From contig NZ_JAGKJI010000024.1 in NCBI RefSeq assembly GCF_020329485.1, positions 124,001 through 188,000 on the forward strand: a stretch of 64,000 nucleotides of DNA. The letters are read 5' to 3'. This DNA is from Bradyrhizobium cenepequi. Lineage in GTDB: Bacteria > Pseudomonadota > Alphaproteobacteria > Rhizobiales > Xanthobacteraceae. Positions 33,733 to 41,994 of this stretch are shown here, one piece after another. A program made the translations under genes and the position numbers. Below the pieces are notes generated by a model. It was not told where the DNA came from. It saw nothing but the letters and a program-made list of their open reading frames with translations, and ran no database searches. Each line of letters starts with the position of its first letter. Position 1 is the stretch's first letter.

Positions 33733-35711
33733 TCGCGGAAGCCGGACACTATGCGCTGGTGCTGGCGCTCGGGCTGGCGCTGATCCAGTCGGTCGTTCCG
33801 ATGCTCGGCGCGCGCTGGGGCGATGTCGCGCTGATGAACGTCGCGCGCTCCACCGCGCTCGCGCAGCTGCTGTTCGTTGGCGCCTCGTTCACCGCGCTGG
33901 TGATGCTGCACGTGACCTCGGATTTCTCCGTCGTCAACGTGTTCGAGAATTCGCATTCGATGAAGCCGCTGATCTACAAGATCACCGGCGTCTGGGGCAA
34001 TCATGAAGGATCGATGCTGCTGTGGGTGTCGATCCTGGCGCTGTTCGGCGGCCTCGTCGCCGCTTTCGGCAACAATCTGCCGCTGACCTTGCGCGCGCAT
34101 GTGCTTGCGGTGCAGGCCTGGATCGCAAGCGCCTTCTATTTCTTCATCCTGCTGACCTCGAATCCGTTCCTGCGTATCGCCAATCCGCCGATCGAGGGCA
34201 GGGACTTGAATCCGGTGCTGCAGGACGTCGGCCTCGCCGTGCATCCGCCGATGCTCTATCTCGGCTATGTCGGCTTCTCGATTTCGTTCTCCTTCGCGGT
34301 CGCCGCCCTGATCGAGGGCCGCATCGATGCCGCCTGGGCCCGCTGGGTGCGGCCATGGACGCTGCTGGCCTGGATCTTCCTCACGCTTGGCATCGCGATG
34401 GGCTCGTACTGGGCTTATTACGAACTCGGCTGGGGCGGCTGGTGGTTCTGGGATCCCGTCGAGAACGCGTCGCTGATGCCCTGGCTCGCCGGCACCGCGC
34501 TCTTGCATTCCGCGGTCGTGATGGAAAAGCGCAACGCGCTCAGGGTCTGGACCATCCTGCTGTCGATCCTGACCTTCTCGCTGTCGCTGCTTGGCACCTT
34601 CCTGGTCCGCTCGGGCGTCCTGACCTCGGTGCATGCCTTTGCGACCGATCCGGCACGCGGCGTGTTCATTCTGCTGATCCTCTGCCTGTTCATCGGCGGC
34701 AGCCTGTCGCTCTATGCGGCCAGGGCCACGTCGTTGAAGCAGGGCGGCCTGTTCGCGCCGATCTCGCGCGAGGGGGCGCTGGTGCTCAACAATCTCTTCC
34801 TGACCACGGCCTGCGCGACCGTGTTCATCGGCACGCTCTATCCGCTGGCGCTCGAGGTCCTGACCGGCGACAAGATCTCGGTCGGCGCGCCGTTCTTCAA
34901 CCTGACCTTCGCGCCGCTGTTCGTGCCGTTGATGATCGCGGTGCCGTTCGGCCCCTCGCTGGCCTGGAAGCGTGGTGACCTGCTCGGCGCTGCTCAGCGG
35001 CTGACCGCGGCCGGCATCTTAGCGCTGATTGCGATCGCGGTGCTGTGGGCCTGGACGCGCGGCGGCTCTAGCTTTGCGCCGCTTGCGATCGGGCTTGCGG
35101 TATTCGTCGTCGCCGGCGCGCTTACCGACCTCGCCGAGCGCATCGGGCTGTTCCGGCTGCCGTTCGGCACGTCCGTGCAGCGGGCGCGTGGCTTGCCGCG
35201 CGCGGCCTGGGGAACGGCATTCGCCCATGCCGGCGTCGGTATTGCGCTGATCGGGATCGTCTGTGAGACCACCTGGAACAGCGAATATATCGGCACCCTG
35301 AAGCCGGGCGACATCGCGAAAGTCGCCGGCTACGAATTGAAGCTCGATGACATCGGCCAGCGCCAGGGGCCGAATTTTCGCGAGATGGTGGCGCGGTTCA
35401 CAGTCGGGCGCGACGGCAATACCCTCAGCGTCATGACCCCGTCGAAGCGCAATTTCACCACACGCGGCGCATCCACCACCGAGGCCGCGCTGCTGACGCG
35501 CGGCGCGAGCCAGCTCTATATCTCGCTCGGCGATATCGCCGCTGACGGCGGCATTGCCGTGCGCATCTACCACAAGCCGATGGTGCTCCTGATCTGGTTC
35601 GGCCCAGTGCTGATGGCTTTTGGCGGCCTGTTGTCGCTGTCGGACCGGCGCCTGCGCGTCGGCGCGCCGAAGCCGGCGAAGGCCGCGCGCGCATTGCAGG
35701 CGGCAGAGTGA
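33729..35711 (+). CDS. ccmF: Cytochrome c haem lyase subunit CcmF (CycK)
   Basis: A 660-residue multi-pass membrane protein that attaches haem to apocytochrome c together with CcmH and CcmI. The WWD signature WGGWWFWDPVENASLMPW is near residues 236-253, with WGNHEGSMLLW upstream and a large periplasmic domain near the C terminus. TTG start at 33729, overlapped by the ccmE stop. The next gene starts with the A of its own TGA stop. Confidence 0.95.
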   Translation: MIAEAGHYALVLALGLALIQSVVPMLGARWGDVALMNVARSTALAQLLFVGASFTALVMLHVTSDFSVVNVFENSHSMKPLIYKITGVWGNHEGSMLLWVSILALFGGLVAAFGNNLPLTLRAHVLAVQAWIASAFYFFILLTSNPFLRIANPPIEGRDLNPVLQDVGLAVHPPMLYLGYVGFSISFSFAVAALIEGRIDAAWARWVRPWTLLAWIFLTLGIAMGSYWAYYELGWGGWWFWDPVENASLMPWLAGTALLHSAVVMEKRNALRVWTILLSILTFSLSLLGTFLVRSGVLTSVHAFATDPARGVFILLILCLFIGGSLSLYAARATSLKQGGLFAPISREGALVLNNLFLTTACATVFIGTLYPLALEVLTGDKISVGAPFFNLTFAPLFVPLMIAVPFGPSLAWKRGDLLGAAQRLTAAGILALIAIAVLWAWTRGGSSFAPLAIGLAVFVVAGALTDLAERIGLFRLPFGTSVQRARGLPRAAWGTAFAHAGVGIALIGIVCETTWNSEYIGTLKPGDIAKVAGYELKLDDIGQRQGPNFREMVARFTVGRDGNTLSVMTPSKRNFTTRGASTTEAALLTRGASQLYISLGDIAADGGIAVRIYHKPMVLLIWFGPVLMAFGGLLSLSDRRLRVGAPKPAKAARALQAAE

Positions 35712-36208
35712 TGCGCAGGGCGCTCGCCGTTCTTGCCCTCGCGCTGGCCGTATCCGTCGCCGCTCCGGCTTTTGCCGTGCAGCCCGACGAGATCATGGCC
35801 GATCCCGCCAAGGAAGCGCGGGCGCGCGAGCTGTCGCGCGAGCTGCGCTGCATGGTGTGTCAGAACCAGTCGATCGACGATTCCGAGGCGCCGCTGGCGC
35901 GCGACCTCCGCATCCTGGTCCGCGAGCGGATCGCGGCCGGCGATAGTGACCGGCAGGTGATCGATTTTCTGGTGGCACGCTATGGCGAATTCGTCCTGCT
36001 GAAGCCGCGCTTCAACCCACACACGCTGTTGCTCTGGTTGGTGCCGCCGCTGGTGCTGGTCGGAGGCGGCGTGACGCTTTGGCGGTTCGGCCGCCGCCGG
36101 CCAGCCGCCTCGACGGCGGCCGCCACCGGCGCTCATCTCACCCCTGAGGAGGAGAGCCGGTTGGCTGCGCTGATGTCAGAGGAAGCGCCGGGGGAAAGGC
36201 GGACCTGA
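35711..36208 (+). CDS. ccmH: Cytochrome c maturation protein CcmH (CycL)
   Basis: A 165-residue thiol-reductant for apocytochrome c. Signal peptide ends near AAPAFAVQP, the redox motif is RCMVCQNQSI near residues 46-55, and one transmembrane helix follows (LLLWLVPPLVLVGGGVTLW). ATG 35711 overlaps the ccmF stop codon by one base (TGATG); GTG 35708 is an alternative. The C-terminal TPR half found in enterobacterial CcmH is absent here; CcmI supplies it in this organism, as in other alphaproteobacteria. Confidence 0.92.
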   Translation: MRRALAVLALALAVSVAAPAFAVQPDEIMADPAKEARARELSRELRCMVCQNQSIDDSEAPLARDLRILVRERIAAGDSDRQVIDFLVARYGEFVLLKPRFNPHTLLLWLVPPLVLVGGGVTLWRFGRRRPAASTAAATGAHLTPEEESRLAALMSEEAPGERRT

Positions 36209-36226
36209 CTACGTACTGTTACGTAG
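36209..36226. terminator. Small palindrome after ccmH
   Basis: CTACGTA-CTGT-TACGTAG begins at the base after the ccmH stop codon: a 7-bp stem with a 4-base loop. It may end the ccm transcript. It lacks a T-tract, and a protein-binding palindrome is the alternative. Confidence 0.45.
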
Positions 36227-36306
36227 GTTCGCACGCGTCGGCATCCGCGGCGGCATTCATCTAATTTTGACCTTTTGTGCGGAACTTTGCCGCGTCCCTT
36301 CCTCCA

Positions 36307-36373
36307 GAACATGATCGACGAAGATCGTGTTCACAAAGAGATAGAGCGTGATGATGCTTCGTCGTAACGCTCT
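36307..36373. repeat. GATCATG-type palindromic repeat, copy 2 (degenerate)
   Basis: AACATGATC faces GATCGTGTT, then comes CACAAAGAGATAGAGCG, and AGAGCGT (36343-36349) pairs with ACGCTCT (36367-36373). The order of arms and the CAAAGAGATAGAGC segment are characteristic of a common rhizobial dispersed repeat from memory. It occupies the leader of the chemoreceptor gene. Confidence 0.6.
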
Positions 36374-36384
36374 TGAGCAAGCCG

Positions 36385-37728
36385 ATGTTTTCCAACAGTA
36401 ATCTGACTATCCGCTTCCTCGTCGCATCCGTCGTCATTGCACTTCTGATGTTGCTGGGGATCGGCGGCGGCACGGGCTTTATCGCCGTGCTCTACCTCAA
36501 CAACGAGATCACCGCGCTTGCGGCGGAGTTCAAATCGCTCAGCGGGTCCGGCCGCGAGCATGCCATGCAGATCTATCAGGAAGCGCAGACCGCGTTTTCC
36601 TACTTCCTGATCGCCTGCGCCGCGATTGCGGTGATCGCGATTACGGTTTGCCTGATGACTTATTTCGCGGTTCGGAACGGCGTGATGCGGCCACTGGCCG
36701 CCATCGTGCATGCGATGCGCGAGGTGGCCGAACAGAAATACGAGACGCCGATCCCGGGCCTCGGCCGAGGCAATGAAATCGGCCTGCTCGCCGGCGCGCT
36801 CGAAGTGTTCAAGACCAACGGGATCGAACGCCAGCGGCTGACCGAGCAGGAGCTGAGCGACGCGCACAACCAGCGCGAGCGCACCCGCTATCTGGACGAG
36901 AAGATCTGCGACTTCAACGGCCTCGTCGCCAATGTCGTCGACAGTGTTGCGGCATCGGCCGTTCGCCTCAGGGGCAACGCCGAAACGCTGTCGCGTGCTG
37001 CCAATGAGACCAGCGAGAAGGCGAGCGCGGTTGCCAGTGCAGCCGGCCAGGCCAGCACCAGCGTGCAGACGGTGGCGGCTTCCGCAGAGCAGATGACGAC
37101 CTCGATTGCAGCCATCAGCCAGCGCGTTACCGACGCCACCCAGCGCGCCGAGGGCGCGGTGGCGCAGGCGCGTCAGAGCGCCGACACCATCCATGCGCTC
37201 TCGGACGCGGCCGAGAAGATCGGGGCCGTCGTGCAATTGATCCAGACGGTGGCCTCCCAGACCAACCTCCTGGCGCTCAACGCCACCATCGAAGCCGCGC
37301 GCGCCGGCGAGGCCGGCAAGGGATTTGCGGTGGTCGCCTCCGAGGTGAAGAACCTCGCGAGCCAGACCAGCAAGGCGACCGAAGAGATCTCGCAGCAGGT
37401 CGCGAGCATCCAGGCGATCACAGCAGAAACCCGCGGCGCCATCGACGGAATCTCGAACACGATCGCGGACATCAGCTCGATCATGTCGGGCATCGACGTC
37501 GACACCGCACGCCAGCGCAACGCCACGCAGGACATCTCCAGGAGCGTCCAGGATGCGGCGAGGGGAACCATGGACGTCACCAACCACATCGTCCAGATCA
37601 CCACCACCTCGTCCGGCACCGGGCGCATGGCCGGCGAGGCCAAGGATTCAGCGGTCGACCTGTCGCAACAGGCGGACATTCTCAAACGCGAGGTCGAGGG
37701 CTTCATTGCCAGCGTCAGGGCGGGCTGA
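36385..37728 (+). CDS. Methyl-accepting chemotaxis protein
   Basis: A 447-residue chemoreceptor. Helix 1 near residues 10-38 and helix 2 near 70-94 bound a periplasmic stretch of only about 30-35 residues, too small for a standard ligand-binding domain. A HAMP domain (RPLAAIVHAMREVAEQKYETPIP) and the cytoplasmic signalling helix with the tip motif QTNLLALNATIEAARAGEAGKGFAVVA follow. ATG 36385 is preferred because the upstream TTG 36373 lies in the repeat. There is no cheA/cheW nearby. The stimulus may be sensed at the membrane or in the cytoplasm. Confidence 0.88.
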   Translation: MFSNSNLTIRFLVASVVIALLMLLGIGGGTGFIAVLYLNNEITALAAEFKSLSGSGREHAMQIYQEAQTAFSYFLIACAAIAVIAITVCLMTYFAVRNGVMRPLAAIVHAMREVAEQKYETPIPGLGRGNEIGLLAGALEVFKTNGIERQRLTEQELSDAHNQRERTRYLDEKICDFNGLVANVVDSVAASAVRLRGNAETLSRAANETSEKASAVASAAGQASTSVQTVAASAEQMTTSIAAISQRVTDATQRAEGAVAQARQSADTIHALSDAAEKIGAVVQLIQTVASQTNLLALNATIEAARAGEAGKGFAVVASEVKNLASQTSKATEEISQQVASIQAITAETRGAIDGISNTIADISSIMSGIDVDTARQRNATQDISRSVQDAARGTMDVTNHIVQITTTSSGTGRMAGEAKDSAVDLSQQADILKREVEGFIASVRAG

Positions 37729-37958
37729 CGGCTCGCTTTTTCGACCCTGGAACCGCTCGACGAAAGCCGGCCGCGAGCGCTGCAGCTCGCGGCTAACTCA
37801 TTGGTACATCTGCGATATTCTGCCGCACCCGGTTTCATCTCTATTACGAAAGTTTAATTCCGCAGCCAGCGCGCCGTAAGGCTGACATCCCCATGTTTGG
37901 TCAGGTCCGGTGCTTGCCCTCGCACCACTTCGAATTCTGGCTCTTGGAGATTTTAGGA

Positions 37959-39545
37959 ATGACCGAACGACCCACCGATCTTTCGTCTCTGCCGTCTTCC
38001 CGCGCGCCCCGGCGCTCGCTGTTGTCGGCCCGCAGATTTGCGTTGATGGCTTCGGTCGTCGCCGGCCTTGGCGTCTCCGCCTATGGGTTGAGCCCGCAGC
38101 ACATGCCGAGCGATCTGTTTGCAGGCCCGGCGCAGGCGCAGGTCAACAACGAGGTCCGCAAAGTCCAGCAGCCGATCGGCTTTGCCGACATTGTCGAGCG
38201 TGTGAAGCCGTCGGTGATTTCGGTGAAGGTCAATATCGGCGAAAAGCTCGCCAAGGACGACAGCAATGACGACTCGCCGTTCCCGCCGGGTTCGCCGATG
38301 GAGCGCTTCTTCCGTCGCTTTGGTGGACAGGACGGGTTCCCCCCGGGTCTGCGCGGCGGACCGCGTGGCCGTGGCATCGTGACCGGCCAGGGTTCGGGTT
38401 TCTTCATTTCCGCTGACGGCTACGCCGTGACCAACAATCACGTCGTCGATGGCGCCGACAAGGTCGAGGTTACGACTGATGACGGCAAGACCTATAAGGC
38501 CAAGGTGATCGGCACCGATGCCCGTACCGACATTGCGCTGATCAAGGTTGAGGGCGGTTCCAACTTCCCGTTCGCCAAGCTGTCCGACGGCAAGCCGCGG
38601 ATCGGCGACTGGGTGCTGGCGGTCGGCAATCCCTTCGGGCTCGGTGGCACCGTCACCGCCGGCATCGTCTCGGCCTCCGGCCGCGACATCGGCAACGGCC
38701 CGTATGACGATTTCATCCAGATCGACGCACCCGTGAACAAGGGCAACTCCGGTGGCCCGGCATTCGACGTCTCCGGTGAGGTGATGGGCGTCAACACCGC
38801 GATCTACTCGCCCTCCGGCGGCAGCGTCGGCATCGCCTTCTCGATCCCGGCTCCGACGGTGAAGAACGTGGTCGCCCAGCTCAAGGACAAGGGCACGGTG
38901 AGCCGCGGCTGGATCGGCGTCCAGATCCAGCCGGTGACCTCCGATATCGCCGACAGCCTCGGCATGAAGAAGGCCGAAGGCGCACTGGTGGCGGAACCCC
39001 AGGCCAATGGCCCGGCGGCCAAGGCCGGCATCGAGTCTGGCGACGTCATCACCGCCGTCAACGGCGAGCCGGTGAAGGATGCGCGCGAGCTCGCCCGCAC
39101 CATCGGCGGCCTGCCTCCCGGCAACGCGGTGAAGCTCAATGTCCTGCACAAGGGCACGGAGAAGACCGTCAACCTCACGCTTGGGCAGTTGCCGAACACG
39201 GTGGAAGCCAAGGCCGATAACGACAACAGCGATCGTGGTGGTCCTTCCTCCCGCGGCACCGATGTGCCGAAGCTCGGCTTGACGGTGGCCCCCGCCGACA
39301 GCGTGGCCGGCGCCGGAAAGGATGGCGTCGTGGTGACCGAGGTCGACCCGAAGAGCGCTGCGGCCGAGCGCGGCTTCAAGGAAGGCGATGTCATTCTTGA
39401 AGTTGCCGGCAAGAACGTCACCAGCGCCGGTGATGTGCGTGATGCGATCACCTCCGCACGGAACGATAACAAGAACAGCGTTTTGATGCGTGTGAAGAGC
39501 GGCGGTTCGTCGCGCTTCGTGGCAGTGCCGCTGGCCAAGGGTTAG
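37959..39545 (+). CDS. degP: Periplasmic serine protease/chaperone, DegP type
   Basis: A 528-residue HtrA-family protease. After the N-terminal anchor (RRFALMASVVAGLGVSAYGL) comes a trypsin-like domain with triad His161 (TNNHVVDGAD), Asp191 (TDIALIKVE) and Ser264 (GNSGGPAF), then two PDZ domains (about 300-385 and 430-525). Start at ATG 37959 after TTGGAGATTTTAGGA. It degrades misfolded envelope proteins. In rhizobia degP follows cycHJKL directly; here the chemoreceptor lies between them. Confidence 0.94.
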   Translation: MTERPTDLSSLPSSRAPRRSLLSARRFALMASVVAGLGVSAYGLSPQHMPSDLFAGPAQAQVNNEVRKVQQPIGFADIVERVKPSVISVKVNIGEKLAKDDSNDDSPFPPGSPMERFFRRFGGQDGFPPGLRGGPRGRGIVTGQGSGFFISADGYAVTNNHVVDGADKVEVTTDDGKTYKAKVIGTDARTDIALIKVEGGSNFPFAKLSDGKPRIGDWVLAVGNPFGLGGTVTAGIVSASGRDIGNGPYDDFIQIDAPVNKGNSGGPAFDVSGEVMGVNTAIYSPSGGSVGIAFSIPAPTVKNVVAQLKDKGTVSRGWIGVQIQPVTSDIADSLGMKKAEGALVAEPQANGPAAKAGIESGDVITAVNGEPVKDARELARTIGGLPPGNAVKLNVLHKGTEKTVNLTLGQLPNTVEAKADNDNSDRGGPSSRGTDVPKLGLTVAPADSVAGAGKDGVVVTEVDPKSAAAERGFKEGDVILEVAGKNVTSAGDVRDAITSARNDNKNSVLMRVKSGGSSRFVAVPLAKG

Positions 39546-39673
39546 TTAAGAGATGGAAGGCGTCGCCGGCAATCGTCGCCCCCGCCGGCGGCCCTTCCTG
39601 GGGAGCGAGCCCCAACGCTCGCTCCCTGTTGCTACCTTCCGGTGGAATGCGCCCCCCTCCGTCGGAAGGCCTA

Positions 39674-39703
39674 GGGCGGTGAAGTCCCCCAGCTTCACCG
39701 CCC
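39674..39703 (+). terminator. Terminator after degP
   Basis: A perfect 11-bp stem, GGGCGGTGAAG with CTTCACCGCCC, and an 8-base loop, 129 bases after the degP stop, followed by ACTCTTTCCCC. It separates degP from the downstream two-component genes. Confidence 0.65.
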
Positions 39704-39718
39704 ACTCTTTCCCCTCCG

Positions 39719-39763
39719 GCATGATCCGGAAAAGCGCAAGCCGCCTTTCCGGAACGATCATGC
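39719..39763. repeat. GATCATG-type palindromic repeat, copy 3
   Basis: GCATGATCCGGAAAAG on the left and CTTTCCGGAACGATCATGC on the right form an imperfect palindrome of 45 bases, just before the response-regulator gene. It has the same GATCATG and CGGAAA elements as the repeats at 28895 and 36307. Confidence 0.75.
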
Positions 39764-39836
39764 AAAACAACGCGAGCGAGCGCGGCCGTCTTGCATGTGC
39801 AGGGCGGCCGCGCCATGGTGAGAGAAAGCCAATTCC

Positions 39837-40550
39837 GTGACCGCCACCGCACCTGCAGCCGCACCCCAGATGCGCCTCCTGATTATCGAAGACGACCGCG
39901 AATCCGCCGACTATCTCGTCAAGGCGTTCCGCGAAGTCGGCTATATCGCCGATCTCGCCGACGACGGCGAGGAGGGGCTGTCGATGGCCGAGAGCGGCGA
40001 CTATGACGTCCTCGTCGTCGACCGCATGCTCCCGAAGCGGGACGGCCTGTCCCTGATCGGCACGCTGCGCGAGAAGGGGAACCGTACGCCGGTGTTGATC
40101 CTCTCCGCACTCGGCCAGGTGGACGACCGCATCAAGGGCCTGCGCGCCGGCGGCGACGATTACCTGCCGAAACCCTATTCATTCGCCGAGCTTTTGGCGC
40201 GCGTCGAAGTGCTGTCGCGCCGCAATGTCGGCCCGGCGGAAGAGACGGTCTATCGCGTCGGCGATCTCGAGCTCGACCGCCTGTCGCATCGCGTCGCCCG
40301 CGGCAAGGACGAGCTGACGCTGCAGCCGCGCGAGTTCCGCCTGCTCGAATATCTGATGAAGCATGCGGGCCAGGTGGTGACGCGCACCATGCTGCTGGAG
40401 AATGTCTGGGACTATCACTTCGATCCGCAGACCAACGTCATCGACGTTCACATCTCGCGCCTGCGCTCCAAGATCGACAAGGGTTTTGAGCGGCCGTTGC
40501 TGCACACGATCCGCGGCGCCGGATACATGATCCGTGACGGCATTCGGTAA
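39837..40550 (+). CDS. OmpR-type response regulator, degP-linked
   Basis: A 237-residue regulator: receiver domain with Asp62 (VVDRMLPKRDG) and LPKPYSFAE, then a winged-helix DNA-binding domain (LTLQPREFRLLEYLMKH, NVIDVHISRLRSKI, IRGAGYMI). Start taken at GTG 39837; ATG 39870 (MRLLIIEDD) is a possible alternative. It overlaps the kinase gene by 17 bases. Targets unknown; its place next to degP suggests envelope stress control, which is inference. Confidence 0.88.
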   Translation: MTATAPAAAPQMRLLIIEDDRESADYLVKAFREVGYIADLADDGEEGLSMAESGDYDVLVVDRMLPKRDGLSLIGTLREKGNRTPVLILSALGQVDDRIKGLRAGGDDYLPKPYSFAELLARVEVLSRRNVGPAEETVYRVGDLELDRLSHRVARGKDELTLQPREFRLLEYLMKHAGQVVTRTMLLENVWDYHFDPQTNVIDVHISRLRSKIDKGFERPLLHTIRGAGYMIRDGIR

Positions 40551-41994
40551 ACTGATCCGCACCACGGCGTTCCGACTGACGCTGGTCTATCTGTTTTTGT
40601 TCGCGCTGTTTGCCGCTTCGCTGCTCGGCTATTTCGCGTGGAATACCCGCCGCCTGATCACTGAGCAGATCACCTCCACGGTCAATGCCGAGGTCGGCGA
40701 GGTCACCGAGATCTACAACCGGCGCGGCCTGCGCGGCCTGGTGTTTACCATCGGCAACCGGGCGCTGAGGCCGGGTGCCAATCTCTATCTCGTGACCGCA
40801 CCGAACGGGCAGGCGATCGCCGGCAATGTCGGCTCGCTGGCGCCGGGCGTGATGGGAATCGAGGGCTGGACGGAGACGGCCTATCGGCGGCTTGACGACA
40901 ATGACAATACCGATCACCGCGCGCTGGTGCGGGTCACCGAGATGACCAACGGCTTCCGGCTGTTGATCGGGCGCGACCTGGAGGAGCGACGGAGGCTGTT
41001 CGGCATCGTCGCGAAAGCCGCGCAATGGTCGATTTTGGTGGTGGTCGTGCTCGGCATCGGCGGCGGCATCTTTGTCGCGCGGCGGGTGCTGCAGCGGATC
41101 GATGCCATGACCGGCACCGCCCAGCGCATCATGGCGGGCGATCTCTCCGACCGCCTGCCGGTCGGCCGCAGCGGCGACGAGCTCGACCGGCTCGCCGAGA
41201 ACCTCAACGCCATGCTGGAGCGGATCGAGGCGCTGATGACGGGGCTGAAGGAAGTCTCCGACAATATCGCCCACGATCTCAAGACCCCGCTGACGCGCTT
41301 GCGCAACCGCGCCGAGGAAGCATTGGCGCGCGCCGGCAGCGAGGCCGGTTACCGGGCTGCGCTGGAGCGCACCATCGAGGAATCCGACGGCCTGATCCGC
41401 ACGTTCAATGCGCTCTTGATGATCGCGCGCGCGGAGTCCGGGCAGGCGCGCGGCAACATGGATGATTTCGACGCCGCCGAGGTCGCCGCCGGCATCCACG
41501 AACTCTACGAGCCGCTTGCCGAGGACGGCGGGATGAGCCTGCATGTGGTGACCGGACCCAGCCCGCTCCATGGCAACCGTGAATTGATCAGCCAAGCGCT
41601 CGCCAACCTCGTCGAGAACGCGATCAAATATGGCAAGCCGGTGGTGCAGCCGATCGACCCGGAGGCCGCCGCTGCGGCCAAGGAGATCCTGATCGAGGCG
41701 CGGCGCGAGGACGATTCGGTGCTGCTCAGCGTCGCCGACCACGGCCCCGGCATTCCCGAGGCCGACCGCAAGCATGTGGTGGAACGATTCGTCCGGCTCG
41801 AGGCAAGCCGCACGCTGCCCGGTTCCGGACTAGGGCTAAGCCTCGCTTCGGCGGTCGCGACACTGCACGGCGGCGAGCTCAGGCTCGGCGACGCCGATCC
41901 CGGCCTTATTGCGACCCTGGTGCTCCCGGCGCGCGCCGGCGCGGCTGACAGGCTTGCAGGCCAAACACAGGATGTGCCACAGAAGGCGGCATGA
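40534..41994 (+). CDS. Sensor histidine kinase, degP-linked
   Basis: A 486-residue inner-membrane kinase with helices near residues 14-33 and 165-185, a periplasmic domain between them, HAMP (RRVLQRIDAMTGTAQRIMAGDLSDRLP), His247 in the H box (NIAHDLKTPLTRLRNR), and ATP lid motifs (LANLVENAIKYG, DHGPGIP, GSGLGLSLA). GTG start at 40534, inside the regulator gene. Its stop overlaps the glnE start (ATGA), so translation of the kinase and GlnE is coupled. Confidence 0.88.
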   Translation: MTAFGKLIRTTAFRLTLVYLFLFALFAASLLGYFAWNTRRLITEQITSTVNAEVGEVTEIYNRRGLRGLVFTIGNRALRPGANLYLVTAPNGQAIAGNVGSLAPGVMGIEGWTETAYRRLDDNDNTDHRALVRVTEMTNGFRLLIGRDLEERRRLFGIVAKAAQWSILVVVVLGIGGGIFVARRVLQRIDAMTGTAQRIMAGDLSDRLPVGRSGDELDRLAENLNAMLERIEALMTGLKEVSDNIAHDLKTPLTRLRNRAEEALARAGSEAGYRAALERTIEESDGLIRTFNALLMIARAESGQARGNMDDFDAAEVAAGIHELYEPLAEDGGMSLHVVTGPSPLHGNRELISQALANLVENAIKYGKPVVQPIDPEAAAAAKEILIEARREDDSVLLSVADHGPGIPEADRKHVVERFVRLEASRTLPGSGLGLSLASAVATLHGGELRLGDADPGLIATLVLPARAGAADRLAGQTQDVPQKAA

